Assembly (NCBI RefSeq): GCF_030123105.1
Contig: NZ_CP126095.1
Location: forward strand, 1,736,001-1,800,000
Reading direction: 5' to 3'
Source of the DNA: Paenibacillus sp. G2S3
GTDB taxonomy: Bacteria; Bacillota; Bacilli; Paenibacillales; Paenibacillaceae
Length of the DNA: 64,000 nt
The stretch's first letter is position 1. Each line of letters starts with the position of its first letter. Of this stretch, positions 8,214 to 16,434 are shown piece by piece. Position numbers and translations under genes: made by a program. Under the pieces are notes generated by a model, which worked only from the letters and a program-made list of their open reading frames with translations, was not told the origin of the DNA and did not search any database.

Positions 8214-10847
8214 ATGAAAGCAAGTGAAATTCGTTCCAAATGGCTTAAGTTTTTTGAAAGTAAAGGTCACAAGATTGAACCTAGTGCATCCCTAGTACCG
8301 CATAACGATCCCTCGCTGTTATGGATCAACGCTGGTATGGCACCATTGAAAGCATACTTCGATGGCCGTGAGATTCCTGAGAACCCGCGCTTGACGAACT
8401 CGCAGAAATGTATTCGTACCAATGATATCGAGAATGTAGGGAAGACACGCCGTCACCATACGTTCTTCGAAATGTTAGGTAACTTCTCTATCGGCGATTA
8501 TTTCAAAGAAGAAGCTATCACATGGGCTTGGGAATTCTTGACTGGCAAGGAATGGATCGGCTTCGATCCAGAACGTATCTCCGTAACTGTGTATGCTGAG
8601 GATGAAGAGGCATTCAAGCTGTGGAATGAAAAAGTAGGCTTGCCAGCAGAACGCATCATTAAGCTAGGTGACGAAAACTTCTGGGATATCGGCGAAGGCC
8701 CTTGTGGTCCTTGTTCGGAAATCTTTTATGACCGCGGCGAAGCTTACGGCAGCGACATGAGCGATCCTGAAATGTATCCAGGTGGAGAAAACGAACGCTG
8801 GCTTGAAGTGTGGAACCTTGTGTTCTCACAATTCAACCATAACAAGGATGGCAGCTATACGCCGCTTCCGAACAAGAACATTGATACCGGTGCTGGACTG
8901 GAGCGTTTTGCATCCATTCTTCAAGATGTAGATTCCAACTTCGATACCGACTTGTTCCAACCGATTATTCAAAAAACAGCTGAGCTTGCTGGTGTGACTT
9001 ATAAAGATAATGTTGAGCAGGATATCGCGCTTAAAGTTATCGCTGACCATGTGCGTACGGTTACTTTTGCTGTAGGTGATGGAGTACTTCCTTCTAATGA
9101 AGGCCGCGGTTATATTATCCGCCGTTTGCTACGCCGTGCCGTTCGTTACGGAAAGACCTTGGGTCTGGATCGTCCATTCCTGCATGAGTTGACGGAAACC
9201 GTTGGTGAGATTATGGGTGTGTATTATCCATCTGTTGTCGAAAATCGTGAATATATCGCAAAGATCATCCGTACCGAAGAAGAACGTTTCCACGAGACAT
9301 TGTCTGACGGATTGGCTATCTTGGGCGAGATCAGTGCTAAAGCAAAAGCAGACGGACACAGCACGATTGCTGGAGCTGATGCATTTAAGCTATATGACAC
9401 TTATGGATTCCCATTTGACCTGACTGAAGATTTCGCAGCAGAGCAAGGATTAACTGTAGACCGTGAAGGTTTTGATGTCGCTATGCAAGAACAGCGTGAT
9501 CGTGCGAGAGCTGCACGTCATGACGGTGGCAGCATGAAGATTCAAGGTGGCGCATTAGCGGATCTGACGGTTAAAAGTGAATTTGTTGGATATAATGACT
9601 CGGTAACAGAGTCGAAAATTATGGCTATTGTTGTGGGTGACGCATTGGTCGATACCGCTGGCGAAGGCGTAGAGTGCCAAGTGATTCTTGAGGCAACTCC
9701 GTTCTACGCTGAAAGTGGTGGACAAGTGAGTGACACGGGTGTACTTACTGGTGGTTCTGTTACAGCTAAGGTAAAAGGGTTGTTCAAGGCTCCACATGGT
9801 CAACATGTACATTTGGTAACTGTGGAAGCTGGAGAATTGAAAGTAGGCGAATCGGTTCGCGCTGAAGTGGATCGTGCACAGCGTGAAGATATCGTGAAGA
9901 ACCATACAGCTACACATCTACTGCACAAAGCACTTAAAGAGGTTCTTGGCGGTCATGTGAATCAAGCAGGATCTCTAGTGGAAGGCGCACGTTTACGGTT
10001 TGACTTCTCCCATTTCGGAGCGATTACACCGGAAGAACTAAGCGACATCGAGCATCGCGTAAATGCACAAATCTGGCGTGGACTTGATGTAGTCATTGAG
10101 AACAAGCCAATTGATGAAGCTAAAGCGATGGGTGCCATGGCACTATTTGGTGAAAAATACGGCAATATTGTCCGTGTCGTTCAAGTCGGCGATTACAGCC
10201 TTGAGCTTTGTGGTGGATGCCATGTATCCAACACGTCTCAGATCGGAATTTTCAAGCTGCTTAGCGAAAGTGGTATTGGTTCCGGAGTGCGCCGTATCGA
10301 AGCAGTGACTGGACGTTACGCTTATCAGTTCACTGAGAGCCAATTGGATCTGCTCAAGCAATCTGCGGGTCTACTGAAGTCTTCTTTGAACGACGTTCCA
10401 AAACGGATTGAAGCATTGCATAACCAAGTGCGTGAGCTTTCGCGTGAGAATGAATCCTTGCAATCTAAGTTGAGCGCAACATTTGCCGCTGAACTAACAA
10501 GCAGTGTGAAGACGGTTGGTGCAGGTACACAGCTTCTTGCTGTTGCTGTTCAAGCAGGGAATATGGACGCTCTGCGTTCTACTGCAGATGAATTGAAATC
10601 CAAGCTCCCGGATGCTGTACTTGTTCTGGGTGCAGCGATGGACGACAAGGTGAACTTTGTTGTAGCTGTACCACAGGATCTGGTGAAGAAGGGCTTCCAC
10701 GCTGGTAAGATTGTCAAAGAAGTCGCAGCAGTATGCGGTGGCGGCGGTGGCGGACGTCCAGATATGGCACAAGCTGGTGGTAAAGATGCTTCCAAGCTTG
10801 ACGAGGCACTGGCTAAAGCAGAAGAGTTTGTGGCTTCCCTAGCATAA
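8214..10847 (+). CDS. alaS: Alanyl-tRNA synthetase
   Basis: An 877-residue class II aminoacyl-tRNA synthetase that charges tRNA-Ala, at the standard family length. The N-terminal catalytic core (about 1-360) contains [19 protein letters not shown] and the glycine-rich motif 3 region [11 protein letters not shown]. The editing domain, which clears mischarged Ser and Gly, has its zinc-binding HTATHLLH near 565-571 and CGGCH near 667-671. The C-Ala domain ends in a glycine-rich [16 protein letters not shown]. The start follows GGGAG at good spacing. Expression is controlled by the T-box leader just upstream, and a terminator follows at 10897. It heads the conserved Bacillales block with yrzL and ruvX. 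Confidence 0.98.
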   Translation: MKASEIRSKWLKFFESKGHKIEPSASLVPHNDPSLLWINAGMAPLKAYFDGREIPENPRLTNSQKCIRTNDIENVGKTRRHHTFFEMLGNFSIGDYFKEEAITWAWEFLTGKEWIGFDPERISVTVYAEDEEAFKLWNEKVGLPAERIIKLGDENFWDIGEGPCGPCSEIFYDRGEAYGSDMSDPEMYPGGENERWLEVWNLVFSQFNHNKDGSYTPLPNKNIDTGAGLERFASILQDVDSNFDTDLFQPIIQKTAELAGVTYKDNVEQDIALKVIADHVRTVTFAVGDGVLPSNEGRGYIIRRLLRRAVRYGKTLGLDRPFLHELTETVGEIMGVYYPSVVENREYIAKIIRTEEERFHETLSDGLAILGEISAKAKADGHSTIAGADAFKLYDTYGFPFDLTEDFAAEQGLTVDREGFDVAMQEQRDRARAARHDGGSMKIQGGALADLTVKSEFVGYNDSVTESKIMAIVVGDALVDTAGEGVECQVILEATPFYAESGGQVSDTGVLTGGSVTAKVKGLFKAPHGQHVHLVTVEAGELKVGESVRAEVDRAQREDIVKNHTATHLLHKALKEVLGGHVNQAGSLVEGARLRFDFSHFGAITPEELSDIEHRVNAQIWRGLDVVIENKPIDEAKAMGAMALFGEKYGNIVRVVQVGDYSLELCGGCHVSNTSQIGIFKLLSESGIGSGVRRIEAVTGRYAYQFTESQLDLLKQSAGLLKSSLNDVPKRIEALHNQVRELSRENESLQSKLSATFAAELTSSVKTVGAGTQLLAVAVQAGNMDALRSTADELKSKLPDAVLVLGAAMDDKVNFVVAVPQDLVKKGFHAGKIVKEVAAVCGGGGGGRPDMAQAGGKDASKLDEALAKAEEFVASLA

Positions 10848-10896
10848 ATAAAAATAACGAAACTATTTCTTAATTTAAACGTATTACGAAAAAACA

Positions 10897-10937
10897 TAGC
10901 GGTACTGAGAGTTTGACATCAGTACCGCTACTCTTTA
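10897..10937 (+). terminator. Terminator after alaS
   Basis: A perfect 12-bp stem (10897-10908 with 10919-10930) followed by CTCTTTATT. Confidence 0.75.
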
Positions 10938-11013
10938 TTAACAGGTGGTTAGATTTTCATGAATTATTGTGCTTGACAATAGCTTAAAAGCCAAAAATAT
11001 CATTATTTTTGTA

Positions 11014-11058
11014 GAGGAAATGCCAAAAAAAACGTGATTCCACGCGCAGGATTTCCTC
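11014..11058 (+). promoter_or_regulatory. Structured leader upstream of yrzL
   Basis: GAGGAAAT (11014-11021) pairs with ATTTCCTC (11051-11058), enclosing a smaller CGTG-ATTC-CACG hairpin (11033-11044). A TTGACA lies at 10973-10978 with a loosely spaced TATCAT 19 bases later, so this stem could be in the 5' untranslated region. A second possible -10, TATGAT at 11077-11082, has no good -35. The gene-free stretch 10848-11162 holds nothing else. Confidence 0.4.
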
Positions 11059-11162
11059 GTTGGGCTATGAATATGTTATGATAAAGGAAGCAAGTGAGCT
11101 GCACAGTAGCAACTTTGCGAAGCCGCCCTTATAGGCGATTTTGCAGAAGGAAGGTGTCACAA

Positions 11163-11438
11163 ATGGACTCCATGGACAAAACGGTCAAATTCAATGTGAA
11201 GGGCGACGAAAAGGAAGCTTCTCCCCAGGAAATATTGCTCGCTGTATACGATGCACTGGTGGAGAAAGAGTATCATCCGATCAATCAGATCGTAGGGTAT
11301 CTACTTTCCGGAGACCCGGCTTACATTCCGCGTCATAACAATGCGAGAAGTTTGGTCCGGAGAAAAGAACGTGATGAGCTGATTGAAGAGCTGGTTAGAT
11401 TCTACCTCGTCAATCACAAGGTGGATAATCCCAGATGA
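11163..11438 (+). CDS. yrzL: IreB/YrzL family regulatory phosphoprotein
   Basis: A 91-residue protein of the UPF0297/IreB family, which sits between alaS and ruvX in most Bacillales. In Enterococcus, IreB is a substrate of the IreK Ser/Thr kinase and limits cephalosporin resistance. The N-terminal [11 protein letters not shown] contains the threonine region phosphorylated in that family, and the core [35 protein letters not shown] is diagnostic. The start at 11163 is chosen over upstream in-frame codons because GAAGGAAGGTG lies just before it and the family begins this way. Its stop overlaps the ruvX start (ATGA), so the two are translationally coupled. Confidence 0.93.
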   Translation: MDSMDKTVKFNVKGDEKEASPQEILLAVYDALVEKEYHPINQIVGYLLSGDPAYIPRHNNARSLVRRKERDELIEELVRFYLVNHKVDNPR

Positions 11439-11854
11439 AGAAGAAGTTAGGACTTGATTACGGCGACCGTAGAATCGGTGTAGCCACAAGCGATGTTTTT
11501 GGATGGACGGCACAAGCTCTTGAAACGATTGAGCGCCGCGGTACTGGTAATGAGTTCGAACGTATTCGTGAACTTGTTACGGAGCACGAAATTGGAGAGA
11601 TTGTAGTTGGTCTACCGAAGAATATGAACGGCTCAGTAGGACCCCGGGGCGAAATCTGCATAGAGTTTGCTGACAAGCTGCGGGAGCAATTTGCAATGCC
11701 CGTACACCTTTGGGATGAGCGTCTGACGACGGTATCCGCAGAGCGGGTGCTGATTGAAGGGGACGTCAGCCGGAAGAAACGCAAAGGGATTGTGGACAAA
11801 ATGGCTGCAGCCCTGATTTTGCAAAATTTTTTGGATGCTAACAGTAAAAGGTGA
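11435..11854 (+). CDS. ruvX: RuvX/YqgF Holliday-junction resolvase-like nuclease
   Basis: A 139-residue RNase H-fold protein. The opening [16 protein letters not shown] carries the first catalytic aspartate, [15 protein letters not shown] is the central family motif, and [14 protein letters not shown] and [14 protein letters not shown] supply the later acidic residues. YqgF/RuvX proteins have been linked to 16S rRNA 5'-end processing (E. coli) and to Holliday-junction resolution (Mycobacterium); the role here is not decided by sequence. It starts within the stop of yrzL and ends 13 bases before the first DUF1292 gene, so it is the second gene of a tight operon. Confidence 0.95.
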   Translation: MKKKLGLDYGDRRIGVATSDVFGWTAQALETIERRGTGNEFERIRELVTEHEIGEIVVGLPKNMNGSVGPRGEICIEFADKLREQFAMPVHLWDERLTTVSAERVLIEGDVSRKKRKGIVDKMAAALILQNFLDANSKR

Positions 11855-11867
11855 GGGGTGCGAGGAT

Positions 11868-12176
11868 ATGACAAACGAACAGATTGGCCAAGAGGAAGAA
11901 CCGGAAATTATCTATATTCCCGATGAGGAAGGTAATGAAGAGGAATTCGAGGTCATTATGAAGTTTGAGGTTGATGGCTCGGACGCTAAGTACATGATGG
12001 TGGTTCCGCTTGATTCCGAGGACGAGGAAACCGATGAGGTTTACGCGTTCCGTTATGTGGAAGAAGGCGATGATCTTCAATTGTTCATGATCGATAATGA
12101 CGAGGAGTGGGCGATTGTCGAAGAGACTTTCAACACACTGGTTGACGAGTTGGACGGAGGATCTGAGAATGACTGA
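11868..12176 (+). CDS. yrzB: DUF1292 (YrzB-like) acidic protein, first copy
   Basis: A 102-residue, very acidic protein of the DUF1292/YrzB family, function unknown, a usual operon partner of ruvX. It shows the pattern EEFEVIMKFEVDGSDAKYMMVVPLD...VYAFRYVEEGDDLQLFMIDNDEEWAIVEETFN. The start at 11868 is chosen because GAGGGGTGCGAGG precedes it; an upstream in-frame codon at 11835 would overlap ruvX without a ribosome binding site. The gene overlaps the next by 8 bases (ATGACTGA), which suggests translational coupling to its paralog. Confidence 0.9.
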   Translation: MTNEQIGQEEEPEIIYIPDEEGNEEEFEVIMKFEVDGSDAKYMMVVPLDSEDEETDEVYAFRYVEEGDDLQLFMIDNDEEWAIVEETFNTLVDELDGGSEND

Positions 12177-12477
12177 TGTATCCGCTGATCAAGCGGTTTG
12201 GACTTCGCGGCTTAAGGAAGCCTATGGAGAAACAGTAGAACTGGAAGATGAGCAGGGCAAGTCTTCCATTTACGATATTATCGCCGAATTTGAAGTCGGT
12301 GGTATTGGCTATGCAGTGCTGAAAGGCGCTGGTAAAGACGTGGATTATGAAATCCTGCGTATCGTTGTCTCTCCTAACGGACTTCCGGAACTAGAGAACA
12401 TCGTGGACGATGAAGAGTGGGAAGACATCTCTGAGCTATATGATGAGATGACTTTTCCAGTGGATGACGCAGAATAA
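12169..12477 (+). CDS. DUF1292 protein, second copy
   Basis: A second 102-residue DUF1292 protein, arranged in tandem with the first and diverged from it. The shared plan is a beta-rich core (YDIIAEFEVGGIGYAVLKG...YEILRIVVSPNGLPELENI) ending in DDEEWEDISELYDEM, which parallels DNDEEWAIVEETFNTL of the first copy. It replaces the acidic N-terminal tail with a neutral one (MTDVSADQAVWTSRLKEAYG). The start lies inside the preceding gene with GGAGG 8 bases upstream. A terminator follows at 12516. No biochemical function is known for the family. Confidence 0.85.
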   Translation: MTDVSADQAVWTSRLKEAYGETVELEDEQGKSSIYDIIAEFEVGGIGYAVLKGAGKDVDYEILRIVVSPNGLPELENIVDDEEWEDISELYDEMTFPVDDAE

Positions 12478-12515
12478 ACCTTAAACATGTACGTTACATT
12501 TATGATGAGTACGGA

Positions 12516-12543
12516 AGAGGGCGGAGAATTCCGCGCTCTTTTT
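12516..12543 (+). terminator. Terminator after the DUF1292 pair
   Basis: AGAGGGCGGA pairs with TCCGCGCTCT (one mismatch) around a short AAT-type loop, followed by TTTTT. Confidence 0.75.
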
Positions 12544-12596
12544 GCTTGGAATACGAACAATACGATATAACAAGTAACATGATCATGAAATATGTA

Positions 12597-12625
12597 TTGA
12601 AAATTAAGTATTACACTTTTATACT
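12597..12625 (+). promoter_or_regulatory. Sigma-A promoter of mltG
   Basis: TTGAAA at 12597-12602 and TATACT at 12620-12625 are separated by 17 bases and lie 28 bases upstream of the mltG start. Together with the terminator at 12516 this separates mltG from the ruvX operon. Confidence 0.85.
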
Positions 12626-12652
12626 TTATAGTCGGAAAGTGAGGAACCAGAC

Positions 12653-13699
12653 TTGAAATCCGCAATCCGTACTTTGCTTATCGTTATTCTTTTGCTGGTA
12701 GCAGCAGGGGGCGGGGGCGCTTGGTACATTTGGAATGGGATGCAGCCGGAGCCTGCAGGACCTGCCGTAACCTTTACGGTAGAGAAAGGCATGGGCAGCG
12801 CCGAAATTGCTGATCTGCTCGAACAAAATGGCATTATTCGCAACAGTCTTTTTTTTAAGGGATATTTGAAATGGACCAAAGAAGGTTCCAGCTTCAAAGC
12901 TGGTACTTATGTTGCTAGTCCAGGAGACACCTATGACGAGCTCATCGAGAGGTTAAATGCTGGTGATGTTGTTAAGGAAGAGACCATAACTTTTACAATT
13001 CCCGAAGGATATACTGCTGAGCAGATTTCCAAGAAGCTTGCTGAAGCGTGGAATCAGGATGCTGCTATTTTTCTCGAAATAATGGATACCGGTGCGGGCT
13101 TGAAGGGAATTGATGTTCTAGGTATCCCACAGGATAAGAACCTTCGACATCGTCTTGAAGGGTATTTATTCCCTGAAACGTATGAACTAGCCAAGGATAG
13201 TACGCCGCAGGAAGTTGTAGAAGCATTATTGGATCAGTTCCAGAAGAAGCTGGATACGATCCCAAATTGGAAGCAAAAGCTTGAAGCACGTGGAATGACG
13301 CTTCATGAGCTGTTGACAGTGGCCTCGTTAGTAGAGCGTGAAGTCGTGGTAGATAGTGAACGCCCGCTAGTTGCTGGCGTTATTTATAACCGCTTAAAGA
13401 AAGAGCAGAAGCTGGAGATTGATGCTACAGTTCAATATTTGCTCGACAAACAGAAGGAAAGACTGTTATATAAAGATTTGGAAGTTGACAGTCCTTATAA
13501 TACGTATAGAAATATTGGGCTTCCTCCGGGACCGATTAGTAATCCAGGGCTGGCTTCTATTCAGGCGGCACTCGAACCTGAGGCTTCTGAATACTACTTC
13601 TATGTGACCAAGAAAGATGGCACACAGGGCCACTTGTTCGCTAAGACCTACAAGGAACATTTAGCCAATATCGAAAAAAGCAAGCAAGAATCAAAATAA
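12653..13699 (+). CDS. mltG: Endolytic murein transglycosylase MltG
   Basis: A 348-residue membrane-anchored YceG/MltG protein. It cleaves nascent peptidoglycan glycan strands, leaving 1,6-anhydro ends, and is thought to set strand length next to penicillin-binding proteins. One N-terminal membrane segment (about 6-25) precedes a LysM-like subdomain (FTVEKGMGSAEIADLLEQNGII) and the YceG catalytic region. The catalytic glutamate is E228 in ASLVEREV, and INATVQYL-type (IDATVQYLL) and YNTYRNIGLPPGPISNPG motifs are conserved. It uses a TTG start preceded by GTGAGG. It has its own promoter and is followed 56 bases later by the U32 genes. Confidence 0.95.
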   Translation: MKSAIRTLLIVILLLVAAGGGGAWYIWNGMQPEPAGPAVTFTVEKGMGSAEIADLLEQNGIIRNSLFFKGYLKWTKEGSSFKAGTYVASPGDTYDELIERLNAGDVVKEETITFTIPEGYTAEQISKKLAEAWNQDAAIFLEIMDTGAGLKGIDVLGIPQDKNLRHRLEGYLFPETYELAKDSTPQEVVEALLDQFQKKLDTIPNWKQKLEARGMTLHELLTVASLVEREVVVDSERPLVAGVIYNRLKKEQKLEIDATVQYLLDKQKERLLYKDLEVDSPYNTYRNIGLPPGPISNPGLASIQAALEPEASEYYFYVTKKDGTQGHLFAKTYKEHLANIEKSKQESK

Positions 13700-13755
13700 A
13701 ATATTAAAATGAAGAGTGGTGCGGTTGAAACAACTGTACAAGTAGGAGGTACAAC

Positions 13756-14688
13756 ATGACTAACAAACCGGAATTGCTGGCGACAGCAGCATCCTTAGAG
13801 GAAGCTGCTGCTTTGCTGGATGCCGGAGCCGATGCATTGCTGATCGGGGATGACCGTTTCGGCATGCGTCTTGCCGGACATTTCTCTCTGGAGGATACAG
13901 CTGCTGTTGTAGAAATGGCACATGCGCGTGGCTGCAAAGTATATGCTGGACTAGGGGGGCTTATGTCCAATCGTCTGCTGGATGAGCTTCCTGCGTATGT
14001 TAAGGCTATAGGTGAACTTGGTGTTGATGGTGTTGAATTCGGTGATCCTGCTGTGTTAACCACAGTGAAGAAGGAAGCGCCGGGCATGAATCTGCATTGG
14101 AATGCGGAAATGACCTCTACCAATTACGCAACCGCAAATTATTGGGGGCGTAAAGGCGCTACTCGCGTCGTTCTTGCTCGTGAGCTGAATATGGATGAAA
14201 TGACGGACATGGTTCCGCTTTTAGAGGTAGAGGCACAGGTTCAGGTTCACGGCATGACCAATATATATCATTCCAAGCGTAAGCTTGTAGAAAGCTATAT
14301 GTCACATCAAGGACGTCCAAGTGAGGGCGGCAGTCTTGGCAAGGAACGTGGTCTATTTTTGATCGAGGCAGAACGAGATGACCAAAAGTTCCCGATCTAT
14401 GAAGACGAGAACGGTACACATATTATGAGTTCGGAAGATATTTGTATTTTGGAGGATCTTCATATCCTCATGGCTGCAGGCGTACAAAGTTTTAAGATTG
14501 AAGGCTTGTTGAAATCAACAGCGTATAATGTGGCGGTTGTTAAGACTTATCGCAAAGCTATTGATCTCTATGTAGCTGATCCAGAAGGTTATTCTTTCCA
14601 AGAGGATTGGATGGAAGCTATCAGAACGTTGCAGGATCCAGAACGGGAGCTAAGCTTCGGATTTTTCTATAAAGAGCAAGTATATTAA
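13756..14688 (+). CDS. trhP1: Peptidase U32 family protein, TrhP1/YrrN type
   Basis: A 310-residue U32-family TIM-barrel protein corresponding to YrrN of Bacillus. In B. subtilis the YrrN/YrrO pair (TrhP1/TrhP2) hydroxylates uridine 34 of certain tRNAs using prephenate as the source, giving 5-hydroxyuridine. The short form lacks the cysteine cluster seen in the next gene, which fits a two-subunit enzyme. Conserved strings include DALLIGDDRFGMRL, YAGLGGLMSNRLLDELP, FGDPAVL and QSFKIEGLLKST. The start follows AGGAGG at 8-base spacing. The assignment rests on family and gene order, since U32 members also include proteases and ubiquinone-synthesis proteins. Confidence 0.85.
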   Translation: MTNKPELLATAASLEEAAALLDAGADALLIGDDRFGMRLAGHFSLEDTAAVVEMAHARGCKVYAGLGGLMSNRLLDELPAYVKAIGELGVDGVEFGDPAVLTTVKKEAPGMNLHWNAEMTSTNYATANYWGRKGATRVVLARELNMDEMTDMVPLLEVEAQVQVHGMTNIYHSKRKLVESYMSHQGRPSEGGSLGKERGLFLIEAERDDQKFPIYEDENGTHIMSSEDICILEDLHILMAAGVQSFKIEGLLKSTAYNVAVVKTYRKAIDLYVADPEGYSFQEDWMEAIRTLQDPERELSFGFFYKEQVY

Positions 14689-14784
14689 GTTTAATTTAAT
14701 GAGAGTTTTTAGTTCCTCGCAAAGACTAGATGCAGTAATCATACGCAGACATCACTTTGTGGGGCGATGGAGGGGAGAACAGGA

Positions 14785-16116
14785 ATGGGAACCATGACTA
14801 AGCCGCAACACAAGGGCAAACGTTACCGTCTGGACCAGCCGGAGCTCCTAGCTCCGGCTGGTAATTTGGAGAAATTGAAATTCGCAGTACATTATGGTGC
14901 GGATGCTGTTTATATCGGAGGGCAGAAATACGGCTTGCGTTCAGGAGCAGACAATTTCAGCTTTGAGGAAATGCGTGAAGGTGTTGAATTCGCCAAGAAA
15001 TACGGCGCTAAGGTATTTGTTGCAACGAACATTTATGCTCACAATGAAGATGTCGCAGGGATTGAAGAATATCTGCGTAACTTATATGAAGTTGGCATTG
15101 CTGCCATTATCGTAGCTGACCCGGTCATTGTTGATACAGCGCGCCGTTTAGTACCTGGATTAGAGGTGCATTTGAGCACACAGCAGTCTACACTGAACTG
15201 GCAAGCGGTATCCTTCTGGAAAGAAGAGGGTCTGCCACGTGTAGTACTCGGACGTGAGACAAGCCTGGAAGAGATCGCTGAGATTAAGAAGCATGTCGAC
15301 ATTGAAATCGAGAGCTTTATCCATGGTGCGATGTGCTCCTCGTACTCCGGTCGATGCGTATTATCCAATCACTTTACAGACCGTGACTCCAACCGCGGAG
15401 GCTGCTGTCAGTCTTGCCGCTGGAAATATGATTTGTTCGAGGATGCGCGTCCTGAAGGCACTTGGGTATCTGAAGAAGATCAAGCTGAAGCGCAATCTCC
15501 GGCACCATTGCTTCCGGGTGTAACTCAGATTCCACTGCATCAGCAAGGAGATAATCAATTCTCCATGGGATCTAAGGATCTATGCATGCTGGAAAGTATC
15601 CCTGAACTCATTGAAGTGGGCATCGATAGCTTCAAGATCGAGGGACGGATGAAGTCGATTCACTATGTAGCTACTGTAGTTAACGCTTATCGTAAAGCCA
15701 TTGATGCTTACATGGCTGATCCAGAAGGATACGAGTTGAAGCAAGAGTGGCTGGATGAGCTGAACAAGGCGGCGAATCGCCCGCTTAACACAGGGTTCTT
15801 CTATGATACTCCGGATCATGAAGATCATATCTATGAGCCTGAAGAAAAAGCGGCTCCTTATGATTTTGCCGGACTTGTACTAGAATACGATGCTGAGAGT
15901 GGAATGGCACTCATTCAGCAACGTAATCACTTTAAGCCAGGTCAGGAAGTTGAATTCTTTGGACCGAATGATACATTCTTTAAACAAACTGTAGCTGAAT
16001 TATGGGACGAAGCAGGTAATCCGCTTGACGCAGCCCGTCATCCACTGCAACGTGTCCGTATGAAGGTAGACCAGCCAGTTGCATACTTTGATATGATGCG
16101 TAAGAGAAAATCTTAA
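14785..16116 (+). CDS. trhP2: Peptidase U32 family protein, TrhP2/YrrO type
   Basis: A 443-residue U32 protein with the full-length plan: an N-terminal TIM barrel (LLAPAGNLEKLKFAVHYGADAVYIGG), a cysteine cluster, and a C-terminal U32 domain. The likely iron-sulfur ligands are C184, C191, C207, C208 and C211, within SSYSGRCVLSNHFTDRDS and GGCCQSCRW. It pairs with the preceding gene for prephenate-dependent tRNA wobble hydroxylation. The start at 14785 is chosen because GGAGGGGAGAAC precedes it; an ATG at 14767 overlaps that site and is less likely. A strong terminator follows at 16123, ending the housekeeping block. Confidence 0.88.
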   Translation: MGTMTKPQHKGKRYRLDQPELLAPAGNLEKLKFAVHYGADAVYIGGQKYGLRSGADNFSFEEMREGVEFAKKYGAKVFVATNIYAHNEDVAGIEEYLRNLYEVGIAAIIVADPVIVDTARRLVPGLEVHLSTQQSTLNWQAVSFWKEEGLPRVVLGRETSLEEIAEIKKHVDIEIESFIHGAMCSSYSGRCVLSNHFTDRDSNRGGCCQSCRWKYDLFEDARPEGTWVSEEDQAEAQSPAPLLPGVTQIPLHQQGDNQFSMGSKDLCMLESIPELIEVGIDSFKIEGRMKSIHYVATVVNAYRKAIDAYMADPEGYELKQEWLDELNKAANRPLNTGFFYDTPDHEDHIYEPEEKAAPYDFAGLVLEYDAESGMALIQQRNHFKPGQEVEFFGPNDTFFKQTVAELWDEAGNPLDAARHPLQRVRMKVDQPVAYFDMMRKRKS

Positions 16117-16122
16117 TAAGAT

Positions 16123-16160
16123 ACAGGGATGTTCTTAGCTATAAGAGCATCCCTGTTTTT
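16123..16160 (+). terminator. Terminator after the U32 pair
   Basis: A 15-bp stem with one mismatch (16123-16137 with 16142-16156) around GCTA, followed by TTTTT. Confidence 0.88.
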
Positions 16161-16163
16161 CTT

Positions 16164-16192
16164 TTGACAAAGCTAACAATAAGTTATATATA
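16164..16192 (+). promoter_or_regulatory. Sigma-A-like promoter upstream of the first chemoreceptor gene
   Basis: TTGACA at 16164-16169 and TATATA at 16187-16192 with a 17-base spacer, immediately after the terminator. The transcript would have a long leader (about 235 bases) before the chemoreceptor start. Confidence 0.65.
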
Positions 16193-16229
16193 TTAGTAAC
16201 TAACAAATAAATCCAAGAAGGAGGGTAGA

Positions 16230-16262
16230 ATGAAGGGATTTTTTTTGCCTCAAAATACATAG
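16230..16262 (+). CDS. Possible 10-codon leader peptide
   Basis: AAGGAGGG at 16218-16225 is a near-perfect ribosome binding site placed 5 bases before an ATG. The frame codes for MKGFFLPQNT and then stops. It lies in the long leader of the chemoreceptor gene. Its product could be incidental, a leader peptide affecting downstream expression, or a remnant of a lost gene start. There is no homology evidence for so short a frame. Confidence 0.3.
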   Translation: MKGFFLPQNT

Positions 16263-16293
16263 GTTAAAAGTTATAAAAAAAGTATAGTAAAGC

Positions 16294-16321
16294 TAAGAAA
16301 AAAGACCTAATAAACCGATAT
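16294..16321 (+). promoter_or_regulatory. Sigma-D-like (flagellar/chemotaxis) promoter
   Basis: ACCGATAT at 16314-16321 matches the sigma-D -10 element GCCGATAT at 7 of 8 positions, and TAAG lies 16 bases upstream at 16294-16297 (consensus TAAA). The next gene is a chemoreceptor, the usual class of sigma-D target in Bacillales. Confidence 0.5.
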
Positions 16322-16327
16322 ATAATA

Positions 16328-16343
16328 TAGTTAGCGCTTTCAT
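16328..16343 (-). promoter_or_regulatory. Candidate CcpA cre site before the chemoreceptor
   Basis: Read on the minus strand, ATGAAAGCGCTAACTA matches the cre consensus WTGNAARCGNWWWCAW at 15 of 16 positions. It lies just downstream of the sigma-D-like -10 element, where bound CcpA could block transcription when preferred sugars are present. Confidence 0.55.
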
Positions 16344-16434
16344 ATGTCCTCTAATATTAGCGGGTAGATGATCAAGATGGGGATCCTGATCAAGATAGTA
16401 TTAGTGAAAAGCATAAAGAGAGAAGGTTAGAGAG

